A DNA stretch of 64,000 nt from Pelagibacter sp052048135 (GTDB lineage: Bacteria; Pseudomonadota; Alphaproteobacteria; Pelagibacterales; Pelagibacteraceae): assembly GCF_052048135.1 (NCBI RefSeq), contig NZ_JBNAIM010000001.1, positions 1 to 64,000 of the forward strand, in the 5' to 3' direction. Of the stretch, positions 8,713 through 17,929 are shown in pieces. The position numbers were made by a program, and so were the translations under genes. Position 1 is the stretch's first letter, and each line of letters starts with the position of its first letter. Below the pieces are notes generated by a model that did no database searches, was not told where the DNA came from, and worked only from the letters and a program-made list of their open reading frames with translations.

Positions 8713-9807
8713 TTCATTTTTCAAGAAAAAACTTAAAATATTTTTTTTATATTTTTTATCTATTATTGGTTTCCCAATTTTCTTTAACAAAATTAAGTTT
8801 ATTTTCTTAGAATTATTTTTTTTATCTATAAGCATAAAACTTAATATCTTGTTCAGATCTTTTAATGAAAAATATTTTTTTAAGTTGGAGGGTAGTCCAG
8901 ATTTTTTAATATGATTTTCTAAAAAATTAAAGTCTTTTAAATTTAAAATGTTATTATTATAACTAAATCTAAGCGCTGTTTTAATTCCTAAAATAACTGC
9001 TTCGCCATGATTTAGTTTTTTTGAATAACCTAAAGAAGCTTCAAAAGCATGAGCGAAAGTATGACCAAAATTCAAAATTTTTCTTAGACCGGTTTCTTTT
9101 TCATCTTTCTCGACTACGATTTTTTTTATTTTACAACTTTCAAATATAGATTTTTCAATAAATGGAGATTTAAGCTCAATAATTCTTGAGAAATTTTTAT
9201 TTAAATATTTACAAAATTTAACATTTGCAATTATAGCATGTTTTAATATTTCTCCATATCCAGAAATAATTTCTCTCTTATTAAGAGTTTTTAAAAAATT
9301 TATATCACTAATTACTAATTTAGGTTGATAAAAACTTCCAATAAGATTTTTGCCATGACTAGTATTAATTCCTGTTTTTCCACCAATAGATGAGTCAATT
9401 TGTGAAAGAAGTGTTGTAGGAATATTAATAAACTGAAGTCCTCTTTTGAAAGTGCTCGCTGCATATCCACTTACATCACCAGTTATACCACCTCCAACGG
9501 CGAATAAACAATCTTCTCTAGAAAAATTATTATTCAACAAAATTTTGAATATTTTGTTTATAGTATTTTGATTTTTATTTTTTTCACTTGCATTAAAAGT
9601 ATATAGATAAATTTTTTTATTTTTTAAAGATTTTTTGATCTGAAAAATTAAATTTTTGGGAACATTTTTATCTACTACGAGTAAACATTTTTTAAATTTT
9701 ATAGAATTGTTTTTGATTATTTTTGATATTTTTGAAACTAGCTTGTGACCAATATATATTGGATATTTTTGCTCTTTAGTTTTAATTATTAATTTTATAG
9801 TTTTCAT
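8701..9807 (-). CDS. aroB: 3-dehydroquinate synthase
   Basis: Second step of the shikimate pathway: converts DAHP to 3-dehydroquinate using NAD and a metal ion. The 368-residue protein shows the NAD-binding GGGITGDVSGYAASTFKRG stretch, PTTLLSQIDSSIGGKTGIN, and metal-ligand segments NFGHTFAHAFE and NHGEAV. Length is normal. Its first codons overlap the end of aroK by 26 bases on the same strand, so aroK-aroB form one translationally coupled unit. Its stop lies inside the end of the convergent bolA. Confidence 0.95.
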   Translation of the reverse strand: MKTIKLIIKTKEQKYPIYIGHKLVSKISKIIKNNSIKFKKCLLVVDKNVPKNLIFQIKKSLKNKKIYLYTFNASEKNKNQNTINKIFKILLNNNFSREDCLFAVGGGITGDVSGYAASTFKRGLQFINIPTTLLSQIDSSIGGKTGINTSHGKNLIGSFYQPKLVISDINFLKTLNKREIISGYGEILKHAIIANVKFCKYLNKNFSRIIELKSPFIEKSIFESCKIKKIVVEKDEKETGLRKILNFGHTFAHAFEASLGYSKKLNHGEAVILGIKTALRFSYNNNILNLKDFNFLENHIKKSGLPSNLKKYFSLKDLNKILSFMLIDKKNNSKKINLILLKKIGKPIIDKKYKKNILSFFLKNELMN

Positions 9808-10306
9808 AAATATTAAGAATTTTATTAATTATTTCCTCTTTTTTTTGTTTTCCACAATTAATTTTAAATAATGCTTTTGAGTAATATTTAGAGCGAATTT
9901 TATTCATTTTTTTTAAATCATTAACCGAAGTATTAAGAGTTAGTGGTCTTTTAACACTATTTTTGATTCGATTTAATAAAATATTGCTGTCCACTTTTAA
10001 CCAGAAAGATAGGTGATTCTCTAAAACTTCTTTTCTTATATTTTTATTTATAAAAGCACCACCTCCTAGCGATATAACACCCTTTCGTTTTTTAAGAATA
10101 TTTAAAGTTATTTTTTCTTCTTCTTTTCTAAAAAAAACTTCACCTTTATTTTTGAATATTTCTGAAATTTTCATATCTAGTTTTTTTTCAATATGATCAT
10201 CAATATCATAAAAATCTAATTTAAGTTTTTTAGAAACTAAAAAACCAATAGAGGATTTTCCTGATCCCATCATTCCTAAAAAAACTATATTTTTACCTGA
10301 TTCCAT
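9782..10306 (-). CDS. aroK: Shikimate kinase
   Basis: Phosphorylates shikimate to shikimate 3-phosphate with ATP in the aromatic amino-acid pathway. The 174-residue P-loop kinase has Walker A GMMGSGKSSIG near residues 11-21, the DIDDHIEKK segment that binds shikimate, FRKEEE, the GGGAF loop and a lid arginine region NSVKRPL. Length fits the family. It heads the aroK-aroB unit and diverges from the small membrane-protein gene at 10365, leaving 58 bases for promoters in both directions. Confidence 0.95.
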   Translation of the reverse strand: MESGKNIVFLGMMGSGKSSIGFLVSKKLKLDFYDIDDHIEKKLDMKISEIFKNKGEVFFRKEEEKITLNILKKRKGVISLGGGAFINKNIRKEVLENHLSFWLKVDSNILLNRIKNSVKRPLTLNTSVNDLKKMNKIRSKYYSKALFKINCGKQKKEEIINKILNIYENYKINN

Positions 10307-10364
10307 AAATTTTCTTTATTGAAAAAACACAATTATGTCTTATTTTGAAATTAACTAAATTTAT

Positions 10365-10544
10365 ATGCAATTTATTAAAAAAACAAGTTCAAGCAGAAGT
10401 ATTGTCGGAATAATAACGAAACTAGCTTTTATTTCAGTTATTATTTTTTTAATTATCTTCTTATTAAATAAGATTGATTTCCCTGCACCAAAAAAAGAGA
10501 TAGAAAAAATAATTTCGAATGAAAATTTTAGAATTGTTAAATAA
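10365..10544 (+). CDS. Small single-pass membrane protein, 59 residues
   Basis: An ATG at 10365 opens 59 codons to TAA at 10542-10544. The product has a basic, Ser-rich start (KKTSSSRS), one hydrophobic helix at about residues 14-35 and a charged tail (KKEIEKIIS). It overlaps the start of the next gene, which encodes an exported protein, by 26 bases in another frame. That arrangement looks like a translationally coupled pair. No known family is recognised. The overlap and clean helix argue for a real gene; conservation would settle it. Confidence 0.6.
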   Translation: MQFIKKTSSSRSIVGIITKLAFISVIIFLIIFLLNKIDFPAPKKEIEKIISNENFRIVK

Positions 10545-12294
10545 AAAATATTTTTTAATTATTTTTTTTTTATTAATTGGATTATCTGTTCATGCAGAAG
10601 AACAACCTGCTGATATTTGGAATATTGAAAAAAAAAAAATTGAAGAAAAAATCTTAGAAAAAAAAATAGAGACATCCGAAAATAATAATAAAATTAAAAA
10701 AAACTTTGATTCAAGTGTTTATAATTTGCAGGCACAAGAACAAATTTCTACTATTAGTTTTGAAAATAATTTAGAAGCTCAAGAAATAAAAATTATTGGA
10801 CTGTACGATCCTGAAGATTATGATCTTGATATAAATATGTGGACCAATTCAGATGGAGATCAATTAAAAACTTTAATTAAAAAATTAAACAAAATGAATC
10901 TTTCTAAAGATGCAATCGAAATTGTTAATATATCACTTTTGACAAATGCTTATTTGCCACAAAAAAATATTTCAGAAAAAGAATTTTTAAAATTCAAATC
11001 AGATTGGTTGATTAAAAATTCTAACCTAAGCTTAATTGAAGAATATTTAATACAGAATCAAGCTATTAACTTACATCCAGAATTAACTAGATATATTGTT
11101 GATGAGTATCTTTCAAACACTAACATTGATAAAGCTTGTGAAATTTTTATTAAAAACACAGAGATGCTTGATGACGAATATCTGTCAAAATTTAATATTT
11201 ATTGTTTGATTAAAAATAATAAAAGAGAAGAAGCTCAACTAATTTTAGATTTAAAAAAAGAGTTAGGTTTTAAGGATGAATATTTTGAAAAAAAAATAGA
11301 TTATTTGTTGGAATATTCTACAAAAATAGATGACACTGTTTCAGAAAAATCTATATTAGATTTTTACTTAGCCCATCAGACAAACCCTAATTTTAATTTT
11401 GAGCCAAATGACAAAACAAAAAAAATAATTTGGAAATATCTTTCATCGGCAAATTTATTAAATTCCTTTCAAGAAATCGATATTTCTGAAATAGAAAAAA
11501 TATCAACTATCGAAAAAGCCGTACATAATAAAAACTATCCAGAGAAAGATTTATTTAATTTATACAAAAGATTTCAATTTAATTTTAATCAACTTTTAAA
11601 TGCAAAAGAAGTATACAAAACATTGCCTAATATTGAAGGAAGAGCGTTAATTTATCAAAAAATTTTACTAGAATCTGAAATGGTTGAGAAACTAAAATTA
11701 TTAAAAATATTAAAAACTTCCTTTGAAAATGAGGAATTAGATGAGGCTTTTGATGTTGAACTGAAAACTTTTTTAGAAAAAATCAATCCAACAGATATAC
11801 CTGATAACTTAACTAGTTTTTATTATACGAATATTAAAATTCAAAAAGAAGAGGAAAAAAAAATAAAATTTAATAATGATATAATTCACCAATCTAAATT
11901 AATAAATTATTTTAACGGAGATTATGCAAAATCTAAAATATCCAAAGATACAAATAATTTATTAAAAAAGATTAAAAAAGATAAGAAATATTTTTTATCA
12001 AAAAAAGATATAATTTTTTTAGAGTCATTAAAGTATGATGGTGTTGAAATTTCGGAAAAATATAATGAATTGTATAAAACTAATGATGATGAAATTCCAA
12101 CTGACATACAAATAATGATAAATAATAGTGAAACCGGTTTAGTTCTTTTAAGAATTGCTGAAGTTATTGGACAAGATAAAATTGAAAGAATTGACGATGA
12201 TACTATTTATTTTATTATTACCGCCCTCAATAAATTAAATATTGATTGGATAAGAAATAAAATATTACTAAAAGTTCTACCTTTAAAAGTATAA
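10519..12294 (+). CDS. Exported helical-repeat-like protein of unknown function
   Basis: A 591-residue protein starting with a signal peptide: basic MKILELLNKK, hydrophobic YFLIIFFLLIGLSV and a likely signal peptidase I site after HA. The mature part is hydrophilic, rich in Lys, Glu, Asn and Leu, and appears almost entirely helical with repeated short helix pairs, such as tetratricopeptide- or Sel1-like solenoids have, though no clean repeat can be aligned by eye. A more conserved-looking C-terminal block around GLVLLRIAEVIG ends the protein. It probably resides in the periplasm. It follows the 59-residue membrane protein and precedes def by 24 bases. No function is assigned. Confidence 0.7.
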   Translation: MKILELLNKKYFLIIFFLLIGLSVHAEEQPADIWNIEKKKIEEKILEKKIETSENNNKIKKNFDSSVYNLQAQEQISTISFENNLEAQEIKIIGLYDPEDYDLDINMWTNSDGDQLKTLIKKLNKMNLSKDAIEIVNISLLTNAYLPQKNISEKEFLKFKSDWLIKNSNLSLIEEYLIQNQAINLHPELTRYIVDEYLSNTNIDKACEIFIKNTEMLDDEYLSKFNIYCLIKNNKREEAQLILDLKKELGFKDEYFEKKIDYLLEYSTKIDDTVSEKSILDFYLAHQTNPNFNFEPNDKTKKIIWKYLSSANLLNSFQEIDISEIEKISTIEKAVHNKNYPEKDLFNLYKRFQFNFNQLLNAKEVYKTLPNIEGRALIYQKILLESEMVEKLKLLKILKTSFENEELDEAFDVELKTFLEKINPTDIPDNLTSFYYTNIKIQKEEEKKIKFNNDIIHQSKLINYFNGDYAKSKISKDTNNLLKKIKKDKKYFLSKKDIIFLESLKYDGVEISEKYNELYKTNDDEIPTDIQIMINNSETGLVLLRIAEVIGQDKIERIDDDTIYFIITALNKLNIDWIRNKILLKVLPLKV

Positions 12295-12318
12295 AAAATA
12301 TATTAAGATAACTATCTT

Positions 12319-12837
12319 ATGGCAATTAAAACTATACTAACAGAACCTAATAAATTACTAAGACAGATTTCTCAACCAGTTGATAAAGTTGGTAAAGAAG
12401 AGCAGCAATTAATGGATGATATGTTGGAAACTATGTATGCTGCAAATGGTATAGGACTAGCTGCAATCCAAATCGGTATTCCAAAAAGAATTATTGTTAT
12501 GGATATAAGTAAAGAGGAAAATAAAAGAGAACCAAGATATTTTGTAAATCCAATAATAATTAATAAAGATGAATTAAAATCAACTTACGAAGAGGGCTGT
12601 CTATCAGTGCCAAATCAATTTGCTGAAATCGATAGACCAAAAAATTGTGATGTTGAGTATCTCAATTATTATGGTGAAAAAAAATTATTAAAAGCAGAAG
12701 GTCTTTTGGCTACGTGCATTCAACATGAGATGGATCATTTAGAAGGTATACTTTTTATAGATTATTTATCAAAATTAAAAAAATCAATGATAATTAAAAA
12801 ACTATCTAAAAATAAATCCAACAGGATAGTTGTTTGA
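12319..12837 (+). CDS. def: Peptide deformylase
   Basis: Removes the formyl group from the initiator methionine of new proteins. The three family motifs are present in the 172-residue protein: GIGLAAIQIG (motif 1, normally GxGLAAxQ), EEGCLSVP with metal ligand Cys94, and QHEMDHLEG with His136, catalytic Glu137 and His140. Length is typical. It is followed three bases later by fmt, the enzyme that adds the formyl group, in the widespread def-fmt unit, with truA next. Confidence 0.97.
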   Translation: MAIKTILTEPNKLLRQISQPVDKVGKEEQQLMDDMLETMYAANGIGLAAIQIGIPKRIIVMDISKEENKREPRYFVNPIIINKDELKSTYEEGCLSVPNQFAEIDRPKNCDVEYLNYYGEKKLLKAEGLLATCIQHEMDHLEGILFIDYLSKLKKSMIIKKLSKNKSNRIVV

Positions 12838-12840
12838 TTA

Positions 12841-13773
12841 ATGTCAAAAAAAATAATTTTTATGGGTACACCTTTGTTTGCTGTACCTATTTTAAAATCA
12901 TTATATCAAAATGGATACCCAATTTCTGTAGTGTATACTCAACCTCCACAAAAATCTAATAGGGGTCAAAAAATTAATAAATCTCCAGTACAAGGTATTT
13001 CTGAAACTCTTAATATAGATTATAGATGTCCAAGAACTTTGAAAGATAACGAGGAGGAATATAAATTTTTAAAAGAGTTGAATGCTGATCTTGCAATTGT
13101 TGTTGCGTACGGACAAATTATTCCAAAAAATTATCTAACTTTAACAAAAAAAGGTTTCATTAATATTCACGGATCAATACTTCCAAAATGGAGAGGAGCA
13201 GCACCAATCCAAAGGTCTATAATGAATTTAGATCCGAATGTAGGTATAAGCATCATGAGGATAGTTGAAGAGTTGGATAGTGGACCTGTAAGTAATATTT
13301 ATAAAATAAAATTAGATCGTAATAATAATGCTCAAGAGATATCAGAAAAATTATCTTTGTTGGCTGCAGAAAAAATTTTAGATGATATTGATGATATTTT
13401 AGAGGATAAAATAAAATTTATTGAACAAGATCATTCCCAAGCCACCTATGCAAAAAAAATCAACAAAATAGAAGGACAACTTAACTGGAATGATAATGCT
13501 TCAAAAATTATTGGAAAAATAAATGGTTTGTTTCCTTCTCCTGGAGCTTTTTTCAATTTTAGAGGAGAGAGATATAAAATTCTTAAAGCAGAAATTGGGA
13601 ACGGCCTAGGTAAACCAGGTGAAATATTGTCAGATAAATTAGAAATAGCTTGTAATGACAATCAATCAATCAAAGTTCTTGAAATTCAGAGACAAGGAAA
13701 AAAATCACAAAAAATTAGTGAATTTTTGCTTGGTTCTCATATTAAAAAAGGTTTAATTTTATCTAATGTTTAG
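12841..13773 (+). CDS. fmt: Methionyl-tRNA formyltransferase
   Basis: Transfers a formyl group from 10-formyl-tetrahydrofolate to Met-tRNA(fMet) for initiation. The 310-residue protein has the N-terminal Rossmann-type domain starting IIFMGTPLFAVPIL, the folate/catalytic segment INIHGSILPKWRGAAPIQ with the conserved Asn-x-His, and MRIVEELDSGP, followed by the smaller C-terminal tRNA-binding barrel. Lies between def and truA and overlaps truA by eight bases, so the three are probably cotranscribed. Confidence 0.97.
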   Translation: MSKKIIFMGTPLFAVPILKSLYQNGYPISVVYTQPPQKSNRGQKINKSPVQGISETLNIDYRCPRTLKDNEEEYKFLKELNADLAIVVAYGQIIPKNYLTLTKKGFINIHGSILPKWRGAAPIQRSIMNLDPNVGISIMRIVEELDSGPVSNIYKIKLDRNNNAQEISEKLSLLAAEKILDDIDDILEDKIKFIEQDHSQATYAKKINKIEGQLNWNDNASKIIGKINGLFPSPGAFFNFRGERYKILKAEIGNGLGKPGEILSDKLEIACNDNQSIKVLEIQRQGKKSQKISEFLLGSHIKKGLILSNV

Positions 13774-14506
13774 ATATCAAATACTAATTGAGTATATAGG
13801 TACTAATTTTAGAGGTTGGCAGGTACAAAAAAGAGGTAAAACTATTCAAGGTCTTATTCAAGATAAAATATCAAATCTTTTAAGAGAAAAAATAATTTTA
13901 TTAGGATCAGGTAGAACAGATACAGGTGTTCACGCAATTGAACAATCTGCACATTTTGACAGTAAAAATCAAATTAAACATTCAGATAAATTCTTAAAAT
14001 CTATGAATTTTTTTTTGAACAAAGATGGTGTTACAATTCTTAAAATAAAAAGAAGAAGTAAAAATTTTCATGCGAGATACTCAGCAAAAATGAGAGTTTA
14101 TAAGTATATAATTTTAAACCGACTTGGTGAGCCAGTTCTAGAAAAAAATAAATGTTGGCATATTATGAAAGAACTTGATTTAGTTGCAATGAAAAGAGGT
14201 GCAAAAAAATTAGTTGGAACTAAGGATTTTTCAACTTTTAGAGCCTCTAGTTGTAGAGCAAAAAGTCCAGTTAAAACTATGAAACTAGTAAAGATCAAAT
14301 CTTCAAGAAATAAAATAGAAATAGAGTTTAGATCTCAATCCTTTTTACAACAACAAGTTAGGTCAATGGTTGGTTGTTTGAAGTATCTTGGAGAAAAGAA
14401 ATGGTCATTAGATAAATTTGAGAGTGTAATTAATTCCAAAAAAAGAACTTTATGTGCTCCACCTGCGCCACCAGAGGGACTTTTTTTAGCTAGAGTTTTT
14501 TATTAA
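13766..14506 (+). CDS. truA: tRNA pseudouridine(38-40) synthase
   Basis: Converts uridines 38-40 of the tRNA anticodon arm to pseudouridine. The 246-residue protein has the TruA catalytic block LLGSGRTDTGVHA, where the Asp of RTDTG is the nucleophile, plus the early YIGTNFRGWQ motif, an FHARYSAKMRVYKYII segment and the late FLQQQVRSMVG region. Length is normal. It overlaps the fmt end, and its last bases overlap the end of the convergent SET-domain gene. Confidence 0.96.
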   Translation: MFRYQILIEYIGTNFRGWQVQKRGKTIQGLIQDKISNLLREKIILLGSGRTDTGVHAIEQSAHFDSKNQIKHSDKFLKSMNFFLNKDGVTILKIKRRSKNFHARYSAKMRVYKYIILNRLGEPVLEKNKCWHIMKELDLVAMKRGAKKLVGTKDFSTFRASSCRAKSPVKTMKLVKIKSSRNKIEIEFRSQSFLQQQVRSMVGCLKYLGEKKWSLDKFESVINSKKRTLCAPPAPPEGLFLARVFY

Positions 14507-14977
14507 TTTTTTTTTATTAGCCATTGAGTATTTTTTGTTGATACGCCACCTAGACTCAGCTCTAACAATATAGCCACAACAATTTTTTGCTCTACATTTA
14601 CAAGGAAATTGTTTATAATCCTCATCATATCCAAAACCGTAATCGCATGTAAATTCTTCACCCTTCTTTATATCTTTTATTGCGGTAACCCAAATTTTAA
14701 GACCTTTTCCTTCATAGTCACAATTGTTGTCACATGAATGATTTATCAAACCTGCTGTATTCCATGGAAAATCTCCATCTAATGTATATTTCTTATTTAA
14801 TGTAAATAAATATATTGGTTTTTTATTATCAAATTTATCTGAGTCATCTACTTCTTTGTTGGTTATAATCTTTCCTACATAATCAATTATCTTAGTGCCA
14901 GACTTTATATCTTTTGCTGCATATAAGCCACGACCTTTATTATCAATTCTAGATTTTTTTATTTTATATAGTTTCAT
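14486..14977 (-). CDS. SET-domain protein (putative protein-lysine methyltransferase)
   Basis: The 163-residue protein is almost only a SET domain. It has GRGLYAAKDIKSGT at the start, the signature LINHSCDNNCDYEG (the NHSCxxN cofactor and substrate motif), then EEFTCDYGFGY with the catalytic-pocket tyrosine. A post-SET cysteine cluster CKCRAKNCC probably binds zinc with an upstream Cys. Family members transfer methyl groups from SAM to lysines. I chose ATG 14977 over an in-frame ATG 39 bases upstream because MKLYKIKKS begins the domain; the upstream start would overlap the next gene. The protein target is unknown. It is the downstream partner of a deacetylase-like gene. Confidence 0.85.
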   Translation of the reverse strand: MKLYKIKKSRIDNKGRGLYAAKDIKSGTKIIDYVGKIITNKEVDDSDKFDNKKPIYLFTLNKKYTLDGDFPWNTAGLINHSCDNNCDYEGKGLKIWVTAIKDIKKGEEFTCDYGFGYDEDYKQFPCKCRAKNCCGYIVRAESRWRINKKYSMANKKKLIKNSS

Positions 14978-15012
14978 GGTGAGGTGTTTGTTTATAATGA
15001 ATAAGATATATA

Positions 15013-15942
15013 TCAATTGAATTCTAATAATGCATCAACATGTCTCTTAGTGCTATCCTGAAGTGCTTGCAAATCATATCCACCCTCAAGAATAGAAACA
15101 ATTTTTCCATTACAAAATTTTTTTGAGATTTCTAATATTCTTTTTGTTATTTCATAATAATCTTCAGTAGTAAGCTTAAATTGTGCAAGAGGGTCTGCAA
15201 CATGTCCATCAAATCCAGCACTAATAAGAATAAATTCAGGTTTAAATTCTTTCAGTTTATTTAAGGCAAACTCGAAAGCATTTAAATACTCTTCAGAGTT
15301 TGTGCCTGCAGGGAGTGGAATATTAAAAATATTATTAAATTTGCCTTTTTCTTTCTCTGAACCTGTTCCAGGATAATAAGGATATTGGTGAGTAGATATA
15401 AACAAAATATTTTGATTGTTGTAGAAGATATCTTGGGTACCGTTACCATGATGAACATCAAAGTCTATAATAGCAATACGTTTATATTTGTACTTATTGA
15501 TTAAGTATTTTGCACCTATTGCTACATTATTAAGGATGCAAAATCCTGCAGCTTTATTTTGATTACAATGATGACCTGGAGGTCGGACAATACAAAATGC
15601 ATTTTGAAATTCTTTCTTTTGAACACCATCTATTGCAGCAATAATAGATCCTGCTGCATCAAAAGTAGCTTGCTTGCTTCCAGGTGAGATAATAGTGTCA
15701 CCGTCTAATGATGAAAAACCTTTAGTAGGAAAAGAATTTTTAACTAATTCTAAGTACTGGGCATCATGAACATCTTTGATAATGTCATCGGTGACAATTG
15801 ATGGATTTTTCCATAAAATATTTTTATTGTTAAATTTTTTTAGGTTATCAATAATAACAGATACCCTCGCTATTTGTTCTGGATGACCAGGTCCTGTATC
15901 ATGGTTTTGAAAAGTATTGGAAGTAATTAAACCAGTTTTCAC
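15013..15942 (-). CDS. Histone deacetylase family hydrolase (AcuC/HDAC-like)
   Basis: A 309-residue arginase/deacetylase-fold zinc hydrolase. The active-site set is intact: PPGHH (His124, His125), DFDVHHGNGT (zinc ligands Asp162 and His164), the third zinc Asp at 250 in HVADP, and the transition-state tyrosine Tyr289 in LEGGY. Bacterial members remove acetyl or other acyl groups from lysines, polyamines or small amides; the substrate cannot be read from sequence. It overlaps dapE by four bases on its upstream side and precedes the SET-domain gene, so acyl-lysine and methyl-lysine enzymes are side by side. Confidence 0.92.
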   Translation of the reverse strand: MKTGLITSNTFQNHDTGPGHPEQIARVSVIIDNLKKFNNKNILWKNPSIVTDDIIKDVHDAQYLELVKNSFPTKGFSSLDGDTIISPGSKQATFDAAGSIIAAIDGVQKKEFQNAFCIVRPPGHHCNQNKAAGFCILNNVAIGAKYLINKYKYKRIAIIDFDVHHGNGTQDIFYNNQNILFISTHQYPYYPGTGSEKEKGKFNNIFNIPLPAGTNSEEYLNAFEFALNKLKEFKPEFILISAGFDGHVADPLAQFKLTTEDYYEITKRILEISKKFCNGKIVSILEGGYDLQALQDSTKRHVDALLEFN

Positions 15943-17096
15943 TTAAAGTAATTTTGTAAAATATATTGATAAATTTTAGTTAAATTTTTTAGATCTTTTA
16001 AAGATACTGCTTCGTCAACTTTGTGCATAGTTTTTCCAACTAATCCAAATTCTAAACCAGGTGATATTTTTCTTATGAATCTTAAGTCTGAGGTTCCACC
16101 TGTGGTAGACAGTTTTGGTTTTATGTTTGTAACTTTTTTTATAATATCTTGAATCATAAAAGTTGTTTGATTTGGTTTCGTTAAAAAAGCCTCACCAGAA
16201 ACTTTATAATCAATTTTAAATTTAGATTTATTTTTTTTACATATTCTATTAAAAATTCTATTAAGTTTTTTTTTTATAGAATTTGATGAATGTTTGTTGT
16301 TGAATCTTATATTAAAAGTTGCTTCAGCAATTGCAGGAATAATATTATCTGCTGTATTATCAATATTAATTTTTGTTACTTCCAAGTTAGTAGGTTGAAA
16401 GTTCACTGTACCTTTATCGAATTTAATTTCTTTTATTTCCTTTAGGATTTTAACTATTATTGTTGAGGGGTTATTAGCTCTCTGAGGATATGCCACATGT
16501 CCCTGTGAACCTAGTATTTTTAATTTTCCAGTTAAGCTTCCTCTACGACCAATTTTAATCATTTCACCTAATTTATTAGGATTAGTTGGTTCACCAACTA
16601 GGCAAAAATCTATATTTTCCTTCTTCTTTTTTAGATAATCTACAACTTTTTTTGTCCCATTAACTGCATCACCTTCCTCATCTCCTGTAATTAATAGACT
16701 GATTGATCCATTAAATTTTTTATTTTTTGATAAAAAAAAGCTAACTGCAGAAACAAAAGCTGCAATAGAACTTTTCATATCATTTGCACCTCTACCTATT
16801 AAATAACCTTTTTTAATTGATGCTTTGAAAGGATTCACAGTCCAATCTTTTAGATTTCCAGGTGGAACAACATCCAAATGTCCTGCGTAACAAAAGTTAG
16901 GGCTTTTTGATCCTAATCTTGCATATAAGTTTTTAACAGGCTTAAAGTTTTTTTCTTTAAATTCTAAAATTTTTGTTTTGAAACCTAACTTCTTTAATTT
17001 TTTTTCTAAAAATCTCATTATGCCAGCGTCTACTGGAGTAATAGAAGGAAATTTGATTAGCTCCTTAGCTAATTTTATTTCATTTAAATCTTTCAT
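15939..17096 (-). CDS. dapE: Succinyl-diaminopimelate desuccinylase
   Basis: Hydrolyses N-succinyl-LL-diaminopimelate in lysine and peptidoglycan precursor synthesis. The 385-residue M20 metallopeptidase shows YAGHLDVVPPG with the first metal His, RGANDMKSSIAAF with the bridging Asp, LLITGDEEGDAVNGT with catalytic and metal Glu residues, and a late TGGTSDLRF block. A lid/dimerisation domain lies between. It directly follows dapD (two-base gap) in the same unit. Confidence 0.96.
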   Translation of the reverse strand: MKDLNEIKLAKELIKFPSITPVDAGIMRFLEKKLKKLGFKTKILEFKEKNFKPVKNLYARLGSKSPNFCYAGHLDVVPPGNLKDWTVNPFKASIKKGYLIGRGANDMKSSIAAFVSAVSFFLSKNKKFNGSISLLITGDEEGDAVNGTKKVVDYLKKKKENIDFCLVGEPTNPNKLGEMIKIGRRGSLTGKLKILGSQGHVAYPQRANNPSTIIVKILKEIKEIKFDKGTVNFQPTNLEVTKINIDNTADNIIPAIAEATFNIRFNNKHSSNSIKKKLNRIFNRICKKNKSKFKIDYKVSGEAFLTKPNQTTFMIQDIIKKVTNIKPKLSTTGGTSDLRFIRKISPGLEFGLVGKTMHKVDEAVSLKDLKNLTKIYQYILQNYFK

Positions 17097-17098
17097 TT

Positions 17099-17926
17099 TT
17101 AATCTCTTAAAAGATCATTTATTGATGTTTTAGATCTAGTTTTTTCATCAACTTGTTTAATTATTACCGCACAATACAATGATGGTGCTGAAGGATTATT
17201 CTTATCTGGTAAAGAACCTGGAACAACAACCGAGTAGGGTGGAATCTTTCCAAAAGTAATTTTTCCAGTTTTTCGATCTACTATTTTTGTTGATTGGCCA
17301 ATATACATACCCATACTTAAAACTGAACCTTCTCCTACAATTACACCTTCAACTACCTCTGACATAGCTCCTAAAAAAACATTGTCCTCAATTATTGTTG
17401 GTAAAGCTTGTGCTGGTTCTAAAACTCCTCCTACTCCTGATCCTGCAGAAATATGGCAATTTTTTCCTATTTGACAACAGCTACCCGCTCTAGCAAAAGT
17501 ATCTATCATTGTTCCTTCATCAATGTATGCACCAATGTTTACATAACACGGCATTAAAACGGCATTTTTTCCAACAAATGATCCTTTTCTTACTGGTGAA
17601 TTGGGAACCATTCTAAAACCAGCTTTTTCATGATCTTCTTTATTCCATCCTGCGGTTTTACCTTTTAATAAGTGAGCTTTGTCATACCAACTGCTATATG
17701 GGCCATTTAAATTTTCCATCGGATAAATTCTAAAACTTAGCATGATAGCTTTTTTGAGATGTTGATGTGTTACCCATTCTCCGCTAATTTTTTCAGCAAC
17801 TCTTGACTTACCGCTATCTAAATCACTTATTACTTGATTGATAGCATCTTTGAGTCTTTGATCAGAATTTTGATTTACTTGATTTTTGTTTTCCCAAGCT
17901 TCATTGATAATTTTTTCTATAGACAT
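17099..17926 (-). CDS. dapD: 2,3,4,5-tetrahydropyridine-2,6-dicarboxylate N-succinyltransferase
   Basis: Transfers succinate from succinyl-CoA to tetrahydrodipicolinate, the step before DapC/DapE in diaminopimelate synthesis. The 275-residue protein has an N-terminal helical domain followed by left-handed beta-helix hexapeptide repeats (for example VNIGAYIDEGTMIDTFA and CQIGKNCHISAGSGVGG) and a C-terminal VVPGSLPDK region, all typical of DapD. Located between dapE and a HAD phosphatase gene with gaps of two to three bases. Confidence 0.97.
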   Translation of the reverse strand: MSIEKIINEAWENKNQVNQNSDQRLKDAINQVISDLDSGKSRVAEKISGEWVTHQHLKKAIMLSFRIYPMENLNGPYSSWYDKAHLLKGKTAGWNKEDHEKAGFRMVPNSPVRKGSFVGKNAVLMPCYVNIGAYIDEGTMIDTFARAGSCCQIGKNCHISAGSGVGGVLEPAQALPTIIEDNVFLGAMSEVVEGVIVGEGSVLSMGMYIGQSTKIVDRKTGKITFGKIPPYSVVVPGSLPDKNNPSAPSLYCAVIIKQVDEKTRSKTSINDLLRD

Positions 17927-17929
17927 AAT

